Assembly: GCA_020437105.1 (NCBI GenBank)
Contig: JAGQWR010000025.1
Span: 1-64,000 of the forward strand
Length of the DNA: 64,000 bases
Direction: 5' to 3'
Origin: Saprospiraceae bacterium
Lineage (GTDB): Bacteria > Bacteroidota > Bacteroidia > Chitinophagales > Saprospiraceae
Positions within the stretch are counted from its first letter, which is position 1. Each line of letters begins with the position of its first letter. A program made the translations under genes and the position numbers. This document shows positions 27,496-36,434 of this stretch, piece after piece. The notes under the pieces were generated by a model. The model was not told where the DNA came from, did not search any database, and worked only from the letters and a program-made list of their open reading frames with translations.

Positions 27496-28436
27496 AGTGC
27501 GAAAACACGATTTATCCAATACCTCAGTGTTTGAACCGCGTATTGAAAATAAACAAAGTACTTAAACCTCGTTTTGATAATCCTTGGTCGAATAGAAAAC
27601 AAAGAAAACGGCTTTTTTATTACGAGCGCCCGATTATAAAAACTAAGTTGAAGCAAAGTGGTATTGATTATAGACAAATACACTTTCTTATTGTGCAAAT
27701 TCACCTTTTCCGACTGCTCAATAGTCGCCTTAAAGTTTTCAAATAAAAAAAACTTGGCCTGTACTTTATTCTGAAAGTTTAATTGCGAGACAGTTTCTGC
27801 ACTCCACTTCGAATACGTAGAATACACTCCCGGCAAATAGCGAAACGTTACACCTGCAATGGCTAGTTTTATAAAGTACTCGGTGTCCTGGTGTACGGGC
27901 GTTTCCGGATTCCAGCCGTTTAATTTTGCTCCTAAATCGGCTGCCGATCGTTTTAAAAGATAGCTATTATTAGCTATCCAATGGTCCAGTAACAGGGTTT
28001 CCAGGTAATCCTGATCGGGACCGGCCCTTCTTGTTTCGGATCGTTTGAATTGATCGTTCTCATAAAAATTCTGGACAATATCTGAGTAAACAATCTCTAT
28101 ATCCGGGTGTGCTGCAAATACGCTTAATTGATCAGCAAATTTATCCGGCAACAATTGATCATCTGCATCCAGCCATTGGATAAACAATCCGGTAGCCTGC
28201 TCTAATCCAAAATTGCGGGCATTATTGGCCCCTTTTTCCGGACTCGTAAACACCTTTAGCTTGTCTGTTTTTTGTTTCCAGGTGTTTAGTACAGCCAGAC
28301 TATCATCATCCGATTGGTCGTCAATTACGATGATCTCTTTTAAATAGACACCCTGATCCAGGCACGACTGAATAGCCTTAGACAACCATTGTCCGTTATT
28401 ATAATTGGGTATTATGACAGATACTGTTTCGTGCAT
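27492..28436 (-). CDS. Glycosyltransferase family 2
   Basis: A 314-residue GT-A enzyme. SVIIPNYNNGQWLSKAIQS, IVIDDQSDDDSL and WLDADDQLLPDK (DxD-type metal site) define the GT2 catalytic domain (about 1-230); the C-terminal part is basic and may lie at the membrane. It has 1-bp overlap with the upstream sulfotransferase gene and 4-bp overlap with the downstream CgeB-like gene. It resembles the GT2 gene at 30269, as shown by the shared layout (ADD-LLP-DK), so the two may be distant paralogues. Confidence 0.88.
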   Translation of the reverse strand: MHETVSVIIPNYNNGQWLSKAIQSCLDQGVYLKEIIVIDDQSDDDSLAVLNTWKQKTDKLKVFTSPEKGANNARNFGLEQATGLFIQWLDADDQLLPDKFADQLSVFAAHPDIEIVYSDIVQNFYENDQFKRSETRRAGPDQDYLETLLLDHWIANNSYLLKRSAADLGAKLNGWNPETPVHQDTEYFIKLAIAGVTFRYLPGVYSTYSKWSAETVSQLNFQNKVQAKFFLFENFKATIEQSEKVNLHNKKVYLSIINTTLLQLSFYNRALVIKKPFSLFSIRPRIIKTRFKYFVYFQYAVQTLRYWINRVFAL

Positions 28437-29260
28437 TACAGTTTCCAGGCACCAAACGATTTATTTGTAAAGCTGCGAAGTTGCGCTACATCAGGAGCAA
28501 AGAGTGCCTGCAGGCGCTCCAGTTCTTTTTCGGATAATTCGAGTTTCTTACCACCAGGAAACACCCTGTTTCTTACCCGATCAATTAATAAAAACCGATC
28601 CAGGAAGTTGGGCATCAATCGGTGTAAAACCCGATACCACAATTGTTTTTTAACCCGAATAGGAATAGTTTTCGATTCGGAGGTATTACTGACAAAGTTG
28701 AATACCGATTCATCAGACAATTCGGAGACTCCTAAAAATCGGAAAATACGGTTCATTTCTTCCAAGCGTTTTTGATGAAGTTCTTCCAGACAAACAACCA
28801 ATATCTGATCCGCATTAAAATGCTCCAAAAATGCGGAAAGCTGATAAAAATATAAGCTCGTCTTTTCCGGGTGTTGAATGGACTTATTAAACGCAATCCG
28901 CTCCGGACTGTCACCATAAAAATTTTCTACATAATGGGAGCGGTAACGCTCAACAGGATCCCGAACAATGTAGATTAGCTTTACATCGGGGATTATTTGC
29001 TTTATCCTTTCCGGAATACCCGTATAATCCGGGTGGTGTCGCTTTGTGTAATTTTGGGATGACTCTCCCCGTATAGTAGCTGGCCCAGGAAATTGACTTT
29101 TATACCAGTCGATTCCTTTTTCCAGATATTTTTTCTCCACAAAAAAATCCAACTCTTTTTCCTCCGACATAAAGATGTCCGGGTGTTGATCCAAATATGC
29201 ATGTAAGCTGGTAGTCCCTGCTTTCATAGCCCCGATCACTAAAAGATTTGGAAGGATCAT
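28436..29260 (-). CDS. Sulfotransferase (PAPS-dependent, Sulfotransfer_1-like)
   Basis: A 274-residue sulfotransferase. The 5'-phosphosulfate loop is GAMKAGTTSL (10-19, K13) and the 3'-phosphate site is IVRDPVERYRSHY with R100 and S108. FMSEEKELDFF and GESSQNY are typical of NodH/heparan N-sulfotransferase-like bacterial enzymes. It would transfer sulfate from PAPS to a hydroxyl or amino group of a sugar, probably in the cytoplasm on lipid-linked intermediates (inference). It sits between two GT2 genes with 1- and 6-bp junctions. Confidence 0.92.
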   Translation of the reverse strand: MILPNLLVIGAMKAGTTSLHAYLDQHPDIFMSEEKELDFFVEKKYLEKGIDWYKSQFPGPATIRGESSQNYTKRHHPDYTGIPERIKQIIPDVKLIYIVRDPVERYRSHYVENFYGDSPERIAFNKSIQHPEKTSLYFYQLSAFLEHFNADQILVVCLEELHQKRLEEMNRIFRFLGVSELSDESVFNFVSNTSESKTIPIRVKKQLWYRVLHRLMPNFLDRFLLIDRVRNRVFPGGKKLELSEKELERLQALFAPDVAQLRSFTNKSFGAWKL

Positions 29261-29266
29261 GTATAA

Positions 29267-30268
29267 TTATCTGGTCAATTTTCTAATTACTCTTTTCAAC
29301 AGGTCTTGTCCCTTTTCAAAAAGGGATGCTTTTTTATAGTTTAACAGTAGCTCAAAACGCGCTGGCGTCATTAATTCAAAATGTTCTTTGATCAATATAC
29401 CTATTGCCATTGCCTGGTTTGCATCGGGGAGGCGGTGATACTCTTCGAGCATCTTTGCAAAATGCACTGAAAATTCATGTAGAAAATGCCCGGCAAGTTC
29501 GGTGTTATTTTTTCTGGAATAATATCTGGAGATCCAGCCAAAAGTTCTAACGACACCCACTTTTTGGTAAAAAACACTTTGTGAATTCCAAATGCTCCCG
29601 GCGTTCATCCGATAAGCGCCCTGGATGTCTGACATAAATTTGCCCGAACCATGAGCGCCCAACAAAGAAATTAAAAAGGTATCGGCATTAATGACCTTAA
29701 AAAATTCGTCTGGAAAGGAAATGAGCCCATTTCTAAAAAACATCGACAAGACCAGTATCCATTTCTTTTTTTGTAATTCTATTGCCGAATAATCCCGTAG
29801 CCCATTCTTGCTGATCCGTTGCTCGCTTAATGTCTTTCCCTCCTCATCTACAGTCACTGCATTGTGATAACAAACTGCATGAGTCGGGTTTGCCTCCATA
29901 AAGTCAAACTGCTTCTGGAGCTTCTGCGGATCTAACCAGTAATCGTCGCCATCGCAAAGGGCTATATATTTCCCCTTTGCCGCCAGGATGTTTTGGGTAA
30001 AATTGTAGCGTCCGGTAGGCCTGCCGGCAATATAGATCACATCAGCCCGATCCCTCAAAAACAGGCGAATGATATCGCGGTGTTTATCCGCATATTCCTG
30101 GCAGATCTCCCGGGTACCATCTGTGCTACCGTCTTCTCCAAGAATTATTTCAAATGGGAAGGTGGTTTGTTGCATCAACACAGAATCCAGACACTGCCGT
30201 ATAAACCGAACATGTTGATAGGTCGGAATACATACGGAAACAAGCGGCTCTTTTTTCTGCTGGTCCAT
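29267..30268 (-). CDS. Glycosyltransferase family 2
   Basis: A 333-residue GT-A enzyme. VSVCIPTYQHVRFIRQCLDS, ILGEDGSTDGTR and ALCDGDDYWLDPQKL (D-G-D-D metal site) are the GT2 motifs. The C-terminal 100 residues are helical and basic. This WcaA-like type with PTYQH and DDYW is common in capsule loci. It ends 6 bp before the sulfotransferase and its start abuts the upstream GT2 stop. Sugar unknown. Confidence 0.9.
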   Translation of the reverse strand: MDQQKKEPLVSVCIPTYQHVRFIRQCLDSVLMQQTTFPFEIILGEDGSTDGTREICQEYADKHRDIIRLFLRDRADVIYIAGRPTGRYNFTQNILAAKGKYIALCDGDDYWLDPQKLQKQFDFMEANPTHAVCYHNAVTVDEEGKTLSEQRISKNGLRDYSAIELQKKKWILVLSMFFRNGLISFPDEFFKVINADTFLISLLGAHGSGKFMSDIQGAYRMNAGSIWNSQSVFYQKVGVVRTFGWISRYYSRKNNTELAGHFLHEFSVHFAKMLEEYHRLPDANQAMAIGILIKEHFELMTPARFELLLNYKKASLFEKGQDLLKRVIRKLTR

Positions 30269-31222
30269 TTATTTTATTGAAGGTTTTCCGGATAAACTTC
30301 TACGCCATTGTTCTACTCGCTCAAACCCAAAGAGATCCAATAGCTTTTTATAGAGGCGTCCTTTCAAAAAGGTCTTGGGCCTAAAATCATCCGGGAGTAA
30401 ACGATAATAGTGTGCCCCCAGCGGCAGGTCATAGGAAGAGATCATCAGGCATACCTCATACAACTTGTTGTACAGTTGGTTATAACTCTGTTTAAACAAG
30501 GTAGGCTGTTCAACTTTTAAATAGTCAATCATTTGTAAACGAAGGTCTATAAATCGAATTTTACCTTCCAACGATCCATCTGAAATTTGCCCGGACGGCC
30601 GTTCCCGAATAAGCGTATAGGGCTCATTATCGATTAACACCTTTTGCTGTGCCTGTAACAAACGAAACATCAAGTCTGCTTCCTGACTGCTTTTTTGGTC
30701 CTCATTCCAGCCACCAATTTCCAACAGGGCTTTTCTATTCCACAAATTGGCGCAGGTATTTCCGAGTTTGCCGAGAAAGAGATTTAAAAAATCCTCCCTT
30801 TCGGGAATTGTCGTTAAGACCTCCTGGCCGTTTAGTTTACGCTTGCGGCTCGCTGCAGCAATAAAGCCTATATCACCCATGTCCTGAAGGATTTTTGCCT
30901 GATGGGAAATCTTTTCGGGCAGTAAGAGATCGTCTGCATCCAAAAACTGTATCCAATCGCCACTGGCCTCCTGAAGGCCCTTGTTTCGGGTGGCCGGCGC
31001 ACCCTTTTTGGACTCGCTCAGCACGATCAAATCCGGTTGTTTCTTTGCCTGATATGTTTTGAGGATAGATAAAGTAGTATCGGTCGAATGATTATCTATC
31101 GCTATTATTTCCAGTGGGCTATAGTCCTGGCTGTAAGCTGAATCCAGACACTCTTCGACATAATCTGCTACATTGTAACAGGGGATGACAAGCGTTATTT
31201 TTATTGCTTTTTGCACATGCAT
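30269..31222 (-). CDS. Glycosyltransferase family 2
   Basis: A 317-residue GT-A enzyme. ITLVIPCYNVADYVEECLDS, IAIDNHSTDTTL and FLDADDLLLPEK give the catalytic core; GGWNEDQKSSQEADL is the acceptor/base region of GT2. It abuts the next GT2 gene without a gap and is 10 bp from the upstream sulfotransferase. The neighbourhood alternates GT2 and sulfotransferase genes, suggesting that sulfate is placed on the sugars these enzymes add (inference). Confidence 0.9.
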   Translation of the reverse strand: MHVQKAIKITLVIPCYNVADYVEECLDSAYSQDYSPLEIIAIDNHSTDTTLSILKTYQAKKQPDLIVLSESKKGAPATRNKGLQEASGDWIQFLDADDLLLPEKISHQAKILQDMGDIGFIAAASRKRKLNGQEVLTTIPEREDFLNLFLGKLGNTCANLWNRKALLEIGGWNEDQKSSQEADLMFRLLQAQQKVLIDNEPYTLIRERPSGQISDGSLEGKIRFIDLRLQMIDYLKVEQPTLFKQSYNQLYNKLYEVCLMISSYDLPLGAHYYRLLPDDFRPKTFLKGRLYKKLLDLFGFERVEQWRRSLSGKPSIK

Positions 31223-31232
31223 CCTGGCTTGT

Positions 31233-32042
31233 TTAGGATCGCCAGGAGAATAATTTATTTAATTGCCGGAATTCCGGATCGCCTAAAATACCTTGCACAA
31301 TTTCGCTTGGTAACTGGTCTTCCCAACCATAGGCGTTGTGGTTTTTCCTAAACACACCATAAGGGTCTGTCGATTCTGTTGCGCTACTTTTATCCAGAAA
31401 TATATCTGTCTGTTGAGAATATTCCAGATTGCAAAAGGAGAACAGTTCTTTTATTTTTTCCTTGGGCGACTCATGTAAATCTTCATATACTACAATGTGC
31501 ACCCGTTCAGGAAAGAGTGCTTTCATTTTTATAAACTGAAAAGCCGCAGCCTTCCATTTTGTATATCCGTAAAATTCTTCTTCCCTACCTTTATTTTTTT
31601 TATCCGCAGCTTCCCACTCGCTTAACAGATCCCAGGAAGGGTCAAATTCTTTGGGTGCTTTAAACCAGGAATTTAGTACTGCCCCCGGGTGCCGCACAAT
31701 TCCGATAATTTTGGTCTCGCTTTGCGCTATGAGGTTGGGAATTAAATTCAGATAACGAACCTCCTTCCAAACAAGGTGTGTTGGGGTCGCTTTCGCGAAA
31801 GCGAATAAATTTTTTGCGCCACTGACATTTGTTTTTTGCAACACAAAATCATCCGTGGTTTCTAATAAGTCTCTATGAAAATCAGCAATGTCTTTATTGG
31901 TAGAATGCTGATTCAGCCGATCCTTAAAAGCATAGGAAAATAGCGGTTGAAATCTATAGGCTACCTCAGGGTGGCTGTTAAATATCTGCCCCAGCCAGGA
32001 TGTTCCGGATCGGGGAGCACCAAATATGGCAATAGCTTCCAT
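31233..32042 (-). CDS. Sulfotransferase (Sulfotransfer_3-like)
   Basis: A 269-residue sulfotransferase of a type different from the one at 28436. The 5'-phosphosulfate loop is GAPRSGTSWL (8-17), with Arg in place of the usual Lys; the 3'-phosphate site is GIVRHPGAVLNSW with R117 and S125. The middle contains AFAFAKAT-type residues encoded by an 18-bp perfect palindrome. It overlaps the WbqC-like gene by 1 bp. Target sugar unknown. Confidence 0.9.
   Translation of the reverse strand: MEAIAIFGAPRSGTSWLGQIFNSHPEVAYRFQPLFSYAFKDRLNQHSTNKDIADFHRDLLETTDDFVLQKTNVSGAKNLFAFAKATPTHLVWKEVRYLNLIPNLIAQSETKIIGIVRHPGAVLNSWFKAPKEFDPSWDLLSEWEAADKKNKGREEEFYGYTKWKAAAFQFIKMKALFPERVHIVVYEDLHESPKEKIKELFSFCNLEYSQQTDIFLDKSSATESTDPYGVFRKNHNAYGWEDQLPSEIVQGILGDPEFRQLNKLFSWRS
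31787..31804. repeat. 18-bp perfect palindrome inside a sulfotransferase gene
   Basis: TCGCTTTCGCGAAAGCGA is its own reverse complement. It is coding (residues FAFAKA). It shares the core CTTTCG..CGAAAG with copies at 37321, 38491 and 48497, which suggests a repeated palindromic motif and not a gene-specific feature. Confidence 0.6.
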
Positions 32043-32752
32043 TAAATTAAGGCATAATTTTTCAGATACTTAAACTGTACTTCCTCGGGCTGAATATGCA
32101 TTAATAAATCAATGATCGATAAACCGGGCACAAATTCTTTGCTGCCTATTTGCGGATAGGGATTTATGGCAGCTTTTAAAAAATCCAGGCGAATATCATT
32201 TGAAGCGAAATAGGCTTTGTCATATAACTCCATTCCGCCCTGCGGATTAATATAATTTTCGGCAGCCATTTTTTTTGAAATAGCAATTAAACGATCTGCC
32301 CGGTCCATTCCTTTGGTTTCCGGAAAATCAACAGAAGAAATATTGAAGGAGGTGTTCTGTCCGATATAATCCGAACAAGCCCGGATGGAATTCATGGCTA
32401 ATTCAGAAATCATTGATACTTCAGAAAAAATCAATTCTTCTACTACCGGAAAAAAAATATCGAAAAAAGGCGCTTTGGAATAGGCTTGCCGGATGCTTTT
32501 GATTAATTTTTCCCGCCACTTATTTTGTGCCTGTACTTCTATTTCGTTGATTTGTTTATTGGAGCTAATTCCCTGACAAGGGATCGTAAACAATTGCTCC
32601 CGACCGGAAGCCAGGGTTCTGTTTCGATTTATCCAGCCCCCTTTAATAAAATTTACATCGTCATAAAACACAAAAACATCTACAGCCTCTATTAATTGGA
32701 AATATCCAACATAGGGAAAAATATACGGCTGCATGATGGCTATTCGCTTCAT
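32042..32752 (-). CDS. WbqC-like family protein
   Basis: A 236-residue protein starting MKRIAIMQPYIFPYVGYFQL, the hallmark of the WbqC family, with FVFYDDVNFIKGGWINRN shortly after. WbqC-like proteins lie in O-antigen and capsule loci next to amino-sugar genes; they are thought to modify or attach acyl/amino-acid groups on amino sugars, but no activity is firmly established to my knowledge. ATG 32752 gives a 4-bp overlap with the aminotransferase gene; the longer frame from 32785 is not needed. The pair points to an N-modified amino sugar. Confidence 0.9.
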   Translation of the reverse strand: MKRIAIMQPYIFPYVGYFQLIEAVDVFVFYDDVNFIKGGWINRNRTLASGREQLFTIPCQGISSNKQINEIEVQAQNKWREKLIKSIRQAYSKAPFFDIFFPVVEELIFSEVSMISELAMNSIRACSDYIGQNTSFNISSVDFPETKGMDRADRLIAISKKMAAENYINPQGGMELYDKAYFASNDIRLDFLKAAINPYPQIGSKEFVPGLSIIDLLMHIQPEEVQFKYLKNYALI

Positions 32753-33831
32753 TGATTTTTTTGGACTTGCAATATAAGTCTGCAAATCAGGCTCACTTCT
32801 TCTTTACTCAAACCGACATAAAATGGCAGGCACAGCGTTCTGCAGGCTACATCCCGGGAAACCGGTACCTGGCTTTTTTGAACATAGGGTAAGGTATCCA
32901 GGCTGGGATAAAAATATCTTCTTGGAAAAATTTCCCGACTATTTAATTTAGCAAAAACGGCTAGCAACAGGTCTTCACTTTCCAACACCAGGGGGTAATA
33001 CCCGTAATTGAAATCTGAATTTTTAGTAAACCCAACTTTTCTGCCTTTCACCTCACTCAGATAAACATCGTAAGTTTCTGAGAGTTGCTTGCGGCTTTCG
33101 ATGATGCCATTTACATATTTCAGGTTTACAAGTCCCATGGCCGCGTGAAATTCGGAGTTCTTTCCGTTGATGCCAATACCAGCAAATCGCTCGGGACCGT
33201 CATGGCCAAAGTTGCGCATATACTGCATACGTTTTAGTACTTCCGGATCGCGGGCAAAAACAGCACCGCCCTCTGTGGTGTGAAACAGCTTAGTCGCGTG
33301 AAAGCTGGCGGTGCTCACATCGCCATAAGCAAACACGCTTTGGCCTTTATATTTACTTCCGAAGCAGTGGGCTGCGTCGTAAATAACCTTTAGACCGTGG
33401 CGATCTGCAATTTCCTGAATGGCATCGATATCGCAGGGATTACCGTAAACATGGGTAGCCAGGATGGCACTTGTTTTGGGCGTAATGGCTGCTTCTATTT
33501 TAGTCGGATCGATATTTAATGTTTCGGGATCGATATCCGTAAATACCGGCTTGCAGCCCTCCCAAACAATACTACTGGTTGTCGCTACATAGGAGAATGG
33601 GGTGGTGATAATTTCGCCACTTAATCCGAGTGCTTTAATAGCAATTTGTAAAGCAATGGTTCCGTTGCCCACATAAAGCAAATTAGGCACTTGCAAATAT
33701 TCTTTTAATTGCAGCTCCAATTCATTAACCAGCGGACCATTATTTGTCAGCCAATTTCGATCCCAGATACCTCGAATATAGGCTTCATATTCTTCTCTGG
33801 GTGGTAAAAATGGTTTAGTTACCGGTATCAT
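32749..33831 (-). CDS. DegT/DnrJ/EryC1/StrS sugar aminotransferase (VioA-like)
   Basis: A 360-residue PLP enzyme transferring an amino group to a nucleotide-linked keto sugar. PLP lysine is K181 (STASFHATKLFHTTEGG), D152 (IYDAAHCFG) binds the pyridine nitrogen, and NGPLVNELE and GNGTIALQ are family landmarks. The N-terminal region and HATKLFHTTEGG resemble VioA, which makes dTDP-4-amino-4,6-dideoxyglucose. The matching dTDP-sugar genes (rmlA/rmlB) are not in the window. It overlaps flanking genes by 4 bp on both sides. Confidence 0.92.
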   Translation of the reverse strand: MIPVTKPFLPPREEYEAYIRGIWDRNWLTNNGPLVNELELQLKEYLQVPNLLYVGNGTIALQIAIKALGLSGEIITTPFSYVATTSSIVWEGCKPVFTDIDPETLNIDPTKIEAAITPKTSAILATHVYGNPCDIDAIQEIADRHGLKVIYDAAHCFGSKYKGQSVFAYGDVSTASFHATKLFHTTEGGAVFARDPEVLKRMQYMRNFGHDGPERFAGIGINGKNSEFHAAMGLVNLKYVNGIIESRKQLSETYDVYLSEVKGRKVGFTKNSDFNYGYYPLVLESEDLLLAVFAKLNSREIFPRRYFYPSLDTLPYVQKSQVPVSRDVACRTLCLPFYVGLSKEEVSLICRLILQVQKNQ

Positions 33832-35273
33832 GATTTTTTACGTTTCAATTTGAGGATTCCCCAAAATTCATCCAAGGCATCCAGGCGCAATAAATAAGCG
33901 CCACCAAAATAGATCAGCCCACCAATAATGGTTCCTGCAACCAGCACAAACAGATCAGACAAGGCTGGGGTATAAAGCAGGATTACATACAACACCGCTC
34001 CCATCAGGAAGCTGTTTAATATAGTGGGTGTTATATTTCGAATTTGCTCCCAAACCGGGTAATTTATAAATCTACCACTATAGTACGAGTTGATAAAATA
34101 CGCAATTATTGACAAGCCGACCTGCGACCAAACCAGGCCGATCACTCCAAAGGGTAGGGCAATAAATATACTGGCGGTAACAATTGTTTTTTTAATAATC
34201 TCCAGGCGCAGAAAAAGATCAGAGCGCCCTTTTACTTTCAGAATATTGAGGTTATAGGAGTTGAGTGGATATAATATTCCGACCATACACAGAATCTGAA
34301 AATAAGGCACCGCCGGCAACCATTTTTCGGTGAATAAAAACCGAAATAAAGGCACTGCTAATACGGCCATCCCGATCAGCACCGGAGCGATCCAGAAAAG
34401 TACCTGCTGTAGAATTTTCCGATATGCTTCTTTTAGTCGCTCGTCTTCATCCTGTATTTTTGAAAACAGGGGATAGGTAACTTTATTCAGCGCATTGGAT
34501 ATATTCAGGACTGGCAGTTGTTTGGTATTATTGGCCCGGTTGTAAAAACCGACCTCCGCCGGTGAAAAGAATTTCCCGATGATGATGGTATAAATATTGG
34601 TGTAAATAGTATCCAGTAAACCAGACAGCATCAATCGGGAGCCAAAAGAAAACATGGCTTTAATGCGCTCCATACTAAAGACGCGCTTTGGATACCAGCC
34701 CGTGCGCAACCAAAGTTGTATCGTACTTAAGAATTGGGTACACAGCATTTGCATCACCAGACTCCAGTAACTATAGCCATGTAGTGCCGCCCAAATGCCC
34801 ACAATGCCACCTGCCAGAAGAGAGGGTAAACGCACCGTCATCTGGGTTTTAAAATCCATCAGCTGAGACAATCGAGCTACCTGCACAAGGGAGAATGCAC
34901 TCAGTATGGTGCCAATTCCAATAACCCGGGTCAGCAAAGTCAGACGGGGATCGGAATAAAAATTGGCAATCAGCGGCGCTGAAAAAAACAGGATTAGATA
35001 GACGATTATGGAGATGCTCAGGTTGACGTAAAACACGGAGGAGTAATCCAACTCATCTACATCTTTTTTACGGATCAACGCCTGGGCAAAACCACTACTC
35101 ACCAGGCTATTGGAAATGGCGATAAAAACCATCAGGATAGCAATGATCCCAAATTCTTCGGGAAGCAGGATACGCGCCAGCACCACCGAGATCACAAAAC
35201 TGATGATCTGGCCTCCAAATTGGTCCAGGTAAGTCCAGAACATGCCTTTGAGGGCTGTTTGGCGTAAGCTCAT
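33828..35273 (-). CDS. Polysaccharide flippase, MOP superfamily (Wzx-like, copy 1)
   Basis: A 481-residue protein with about 14 membrane segments. The start, LKGMFWTYLDQFGGQIISF then ARILLPEEFG, and ISNALNKVTYPLFSKIQDE in the middle are typical of WzxC/polysaccharide biosynthesis flippases that move undecaprenyl-PP-linked units across the inner membrane. It overlaps the aminotransferase gene by 4 bp and lies 28 bp from the Wzz-like gene, giving a flippase/chain-length pair. It is the first of three flippases in the window. Confidence 0.92.
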   Translation of the reverse strand: MSLRQTALKGMFWTYLDQFGGQIISFVISVVLARILLPEEFGIIAILMVFIAISNSLVSSGFAQALIRKKDVDELDYSSVFYVNLSISIIVYLILFFSAPLIANFYSDPRLTLLTRVIGIGTILSAFSLVQVARLSQLMDFKTQMTVRLPSLLAGGIVGIWAALHGYSYWSLVMQMLCTQFLSTIQLWLRTGWYPKRVFSMERIKAMFSFGSRLMLSGLLDTIYTNIYTIIIGKFFSPAEVGFYNRANNTKQLPVLNISNALNKVTYPLFSKIQDEDERLKEAYRKILQQVLFWIAPVLIGMAVLAVPLFRFLFTEKWLPAVPYFQILCMVGILYPLNSYNLNILKVKGRSDLFLRLEIIKKTIVTASIFIALPFGVIGLVWSQVGLSIIAYFINSYYSGRFINYPVWEQIRNITPTILNSFLMGAVLYVILLYTPALSDLFVLVAGTIIGGLIYFGGAYLLRLDALDEFWGILKLKRKKS

Positions 35274-35301
35274 TTAATGGATAGGAATATTAGACTTGGA
35301 G

Positions 35302-36381
35302 TCAGGTACTTTTTTCGGTCATTATTTCAAAATAAATGCGTCGTCCCAGGACAAAGAAAACTCCAAGAACTACCCCAATTGCAATGCCTTTCGGTAATAT
35401 GAAGTACCACTTGGGTTTAAGGTTCCAGAGTGGGGCATAAGGTCGGTCGATTGCCCGAATAAAAGGCGTATCATTTTTAAGGGCAAACGAACTTACTTCC
35501 ATATTGCGGACGGTCTCCGTGTACATGACTGTCAGCATTTGCACTTCTCCCTGCAAGCGTTCTCGTTGAAGTGCTGCTTTCTGGTTTGCCAGTCCGCGGT
35601 TGGCATCAACAAAGGAAGCCAATTGGTATTGTTTGGATTCCAGCACACCGCGTACAGAGTCAACCTTTTCCTTCAGGCGATCATAGGTGTCCTTACTTTT
35701 TTCGATAGCTGTTTCGATGTAATATTGGCTCAGTTCATTAAACATGACATCCGCCAATGCGAGCGAAAATCCTTCTCCGGGGGTAGTCGTTTCGAGCTTC
35801 ATGATGCCGGAAGTCTCTGAGTAGGAACTGCGCAGGCATCCTGGTTGGTTTGGTGTTCCCACTACTTGTAAATAGAGTGACTTTAAAACCGCTTTTTCTT
35901 TTCGGCTAAAAATCGCTACGCTATCATGTTCAAACACCAGGCCTTCCAGCCAGCCACCTTTCCACTTTTCGTGCAAATCAAACTCGCGGATCATGTGATT
36001 CGCCAGGTAATCTTCCTGCCCCCGGATAGTGTCCCATTTAAAAAGGACCCGTTGTATGATTAAATTGGATTTCGAAAGTTCAAGGATTTTATCCAAATTG
36101 TATTCGGAGGAAGCGCCGACTCCCAGTCCGAGATTGGTCAGGAAGTTACTATAGCCGGTTGTTTTAGAACTTTCGTCGTTCACCATAAAGGTGAGCTGTG
36201 CGGTATATTTATCGGGAGCTGAGAGTGCTTTGTAGAGGTAGAATACCACAAAAGGAAGTACAAAAAGGAGTATTAATTTCCAGTTACGCAGCAGCTCCCA
36301 GACATAGGATTGCGCCTGTAAGATTAATTCCCGGATAGAAATATCATTTCGGGAAGGAGTTTCTGGAAATTGGTCTGTCAT
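35302..36381 (-). CDS. Wzz-type chain-length determinant domain protein
   Basis: A 359-residue protein with a membrane segment near 35-51, a long periplasmic part that is largely helical and coiled-coil (about 225-290, ending in RLQGEVQMLTVMYTETVRNME), and a second membrane segment near 325-343. The proline-rich end IDRPYAPLWNLKPKW is the Wzz/GNVR signature before the last helix. No Walker motif or tyrosine kinase domain is attached, so it is the Wzz form and not Wzc. It sets polymer length with Wzy. Confidence 0.9.
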   Translation of the reverse strand: MTDQFPETPSRNDISIRELILQAQSYVWELLRNWKLILLFVLPFVVFYLYKALSAPDKYTAQLTFMVNDESSKTTGYSNFLTNLGLGVGASSEYNLDKILELSKSNLIIQRVLFKWDTIRGQEDYLANHMIREFDLHEKWKGGWLEGLVFEHDSVAIFSRKEKAVLKSLYLQVVGTPNQPGCLRSSYSETSGIMKLETTTPGEGFSLALADVMFNELSQYYIETAIEKSKDTYDRLKEKVDSVRGVLESKQYQLASFVDANRGLANQKAALQRERLQGEVQMLTVMYTETVRNMEVSSFALKNDTPFIRAIDRPYAPLWNLKPKWYFILPKGIAIGVVLGVFFVLGRRIYFEIMTEKST

Positions 36382-36434
36382 ATAATATTAAAAGTACCCA
36401 ATTGTTACCTATAGACTTCCGTTTGTGTTTCTGG

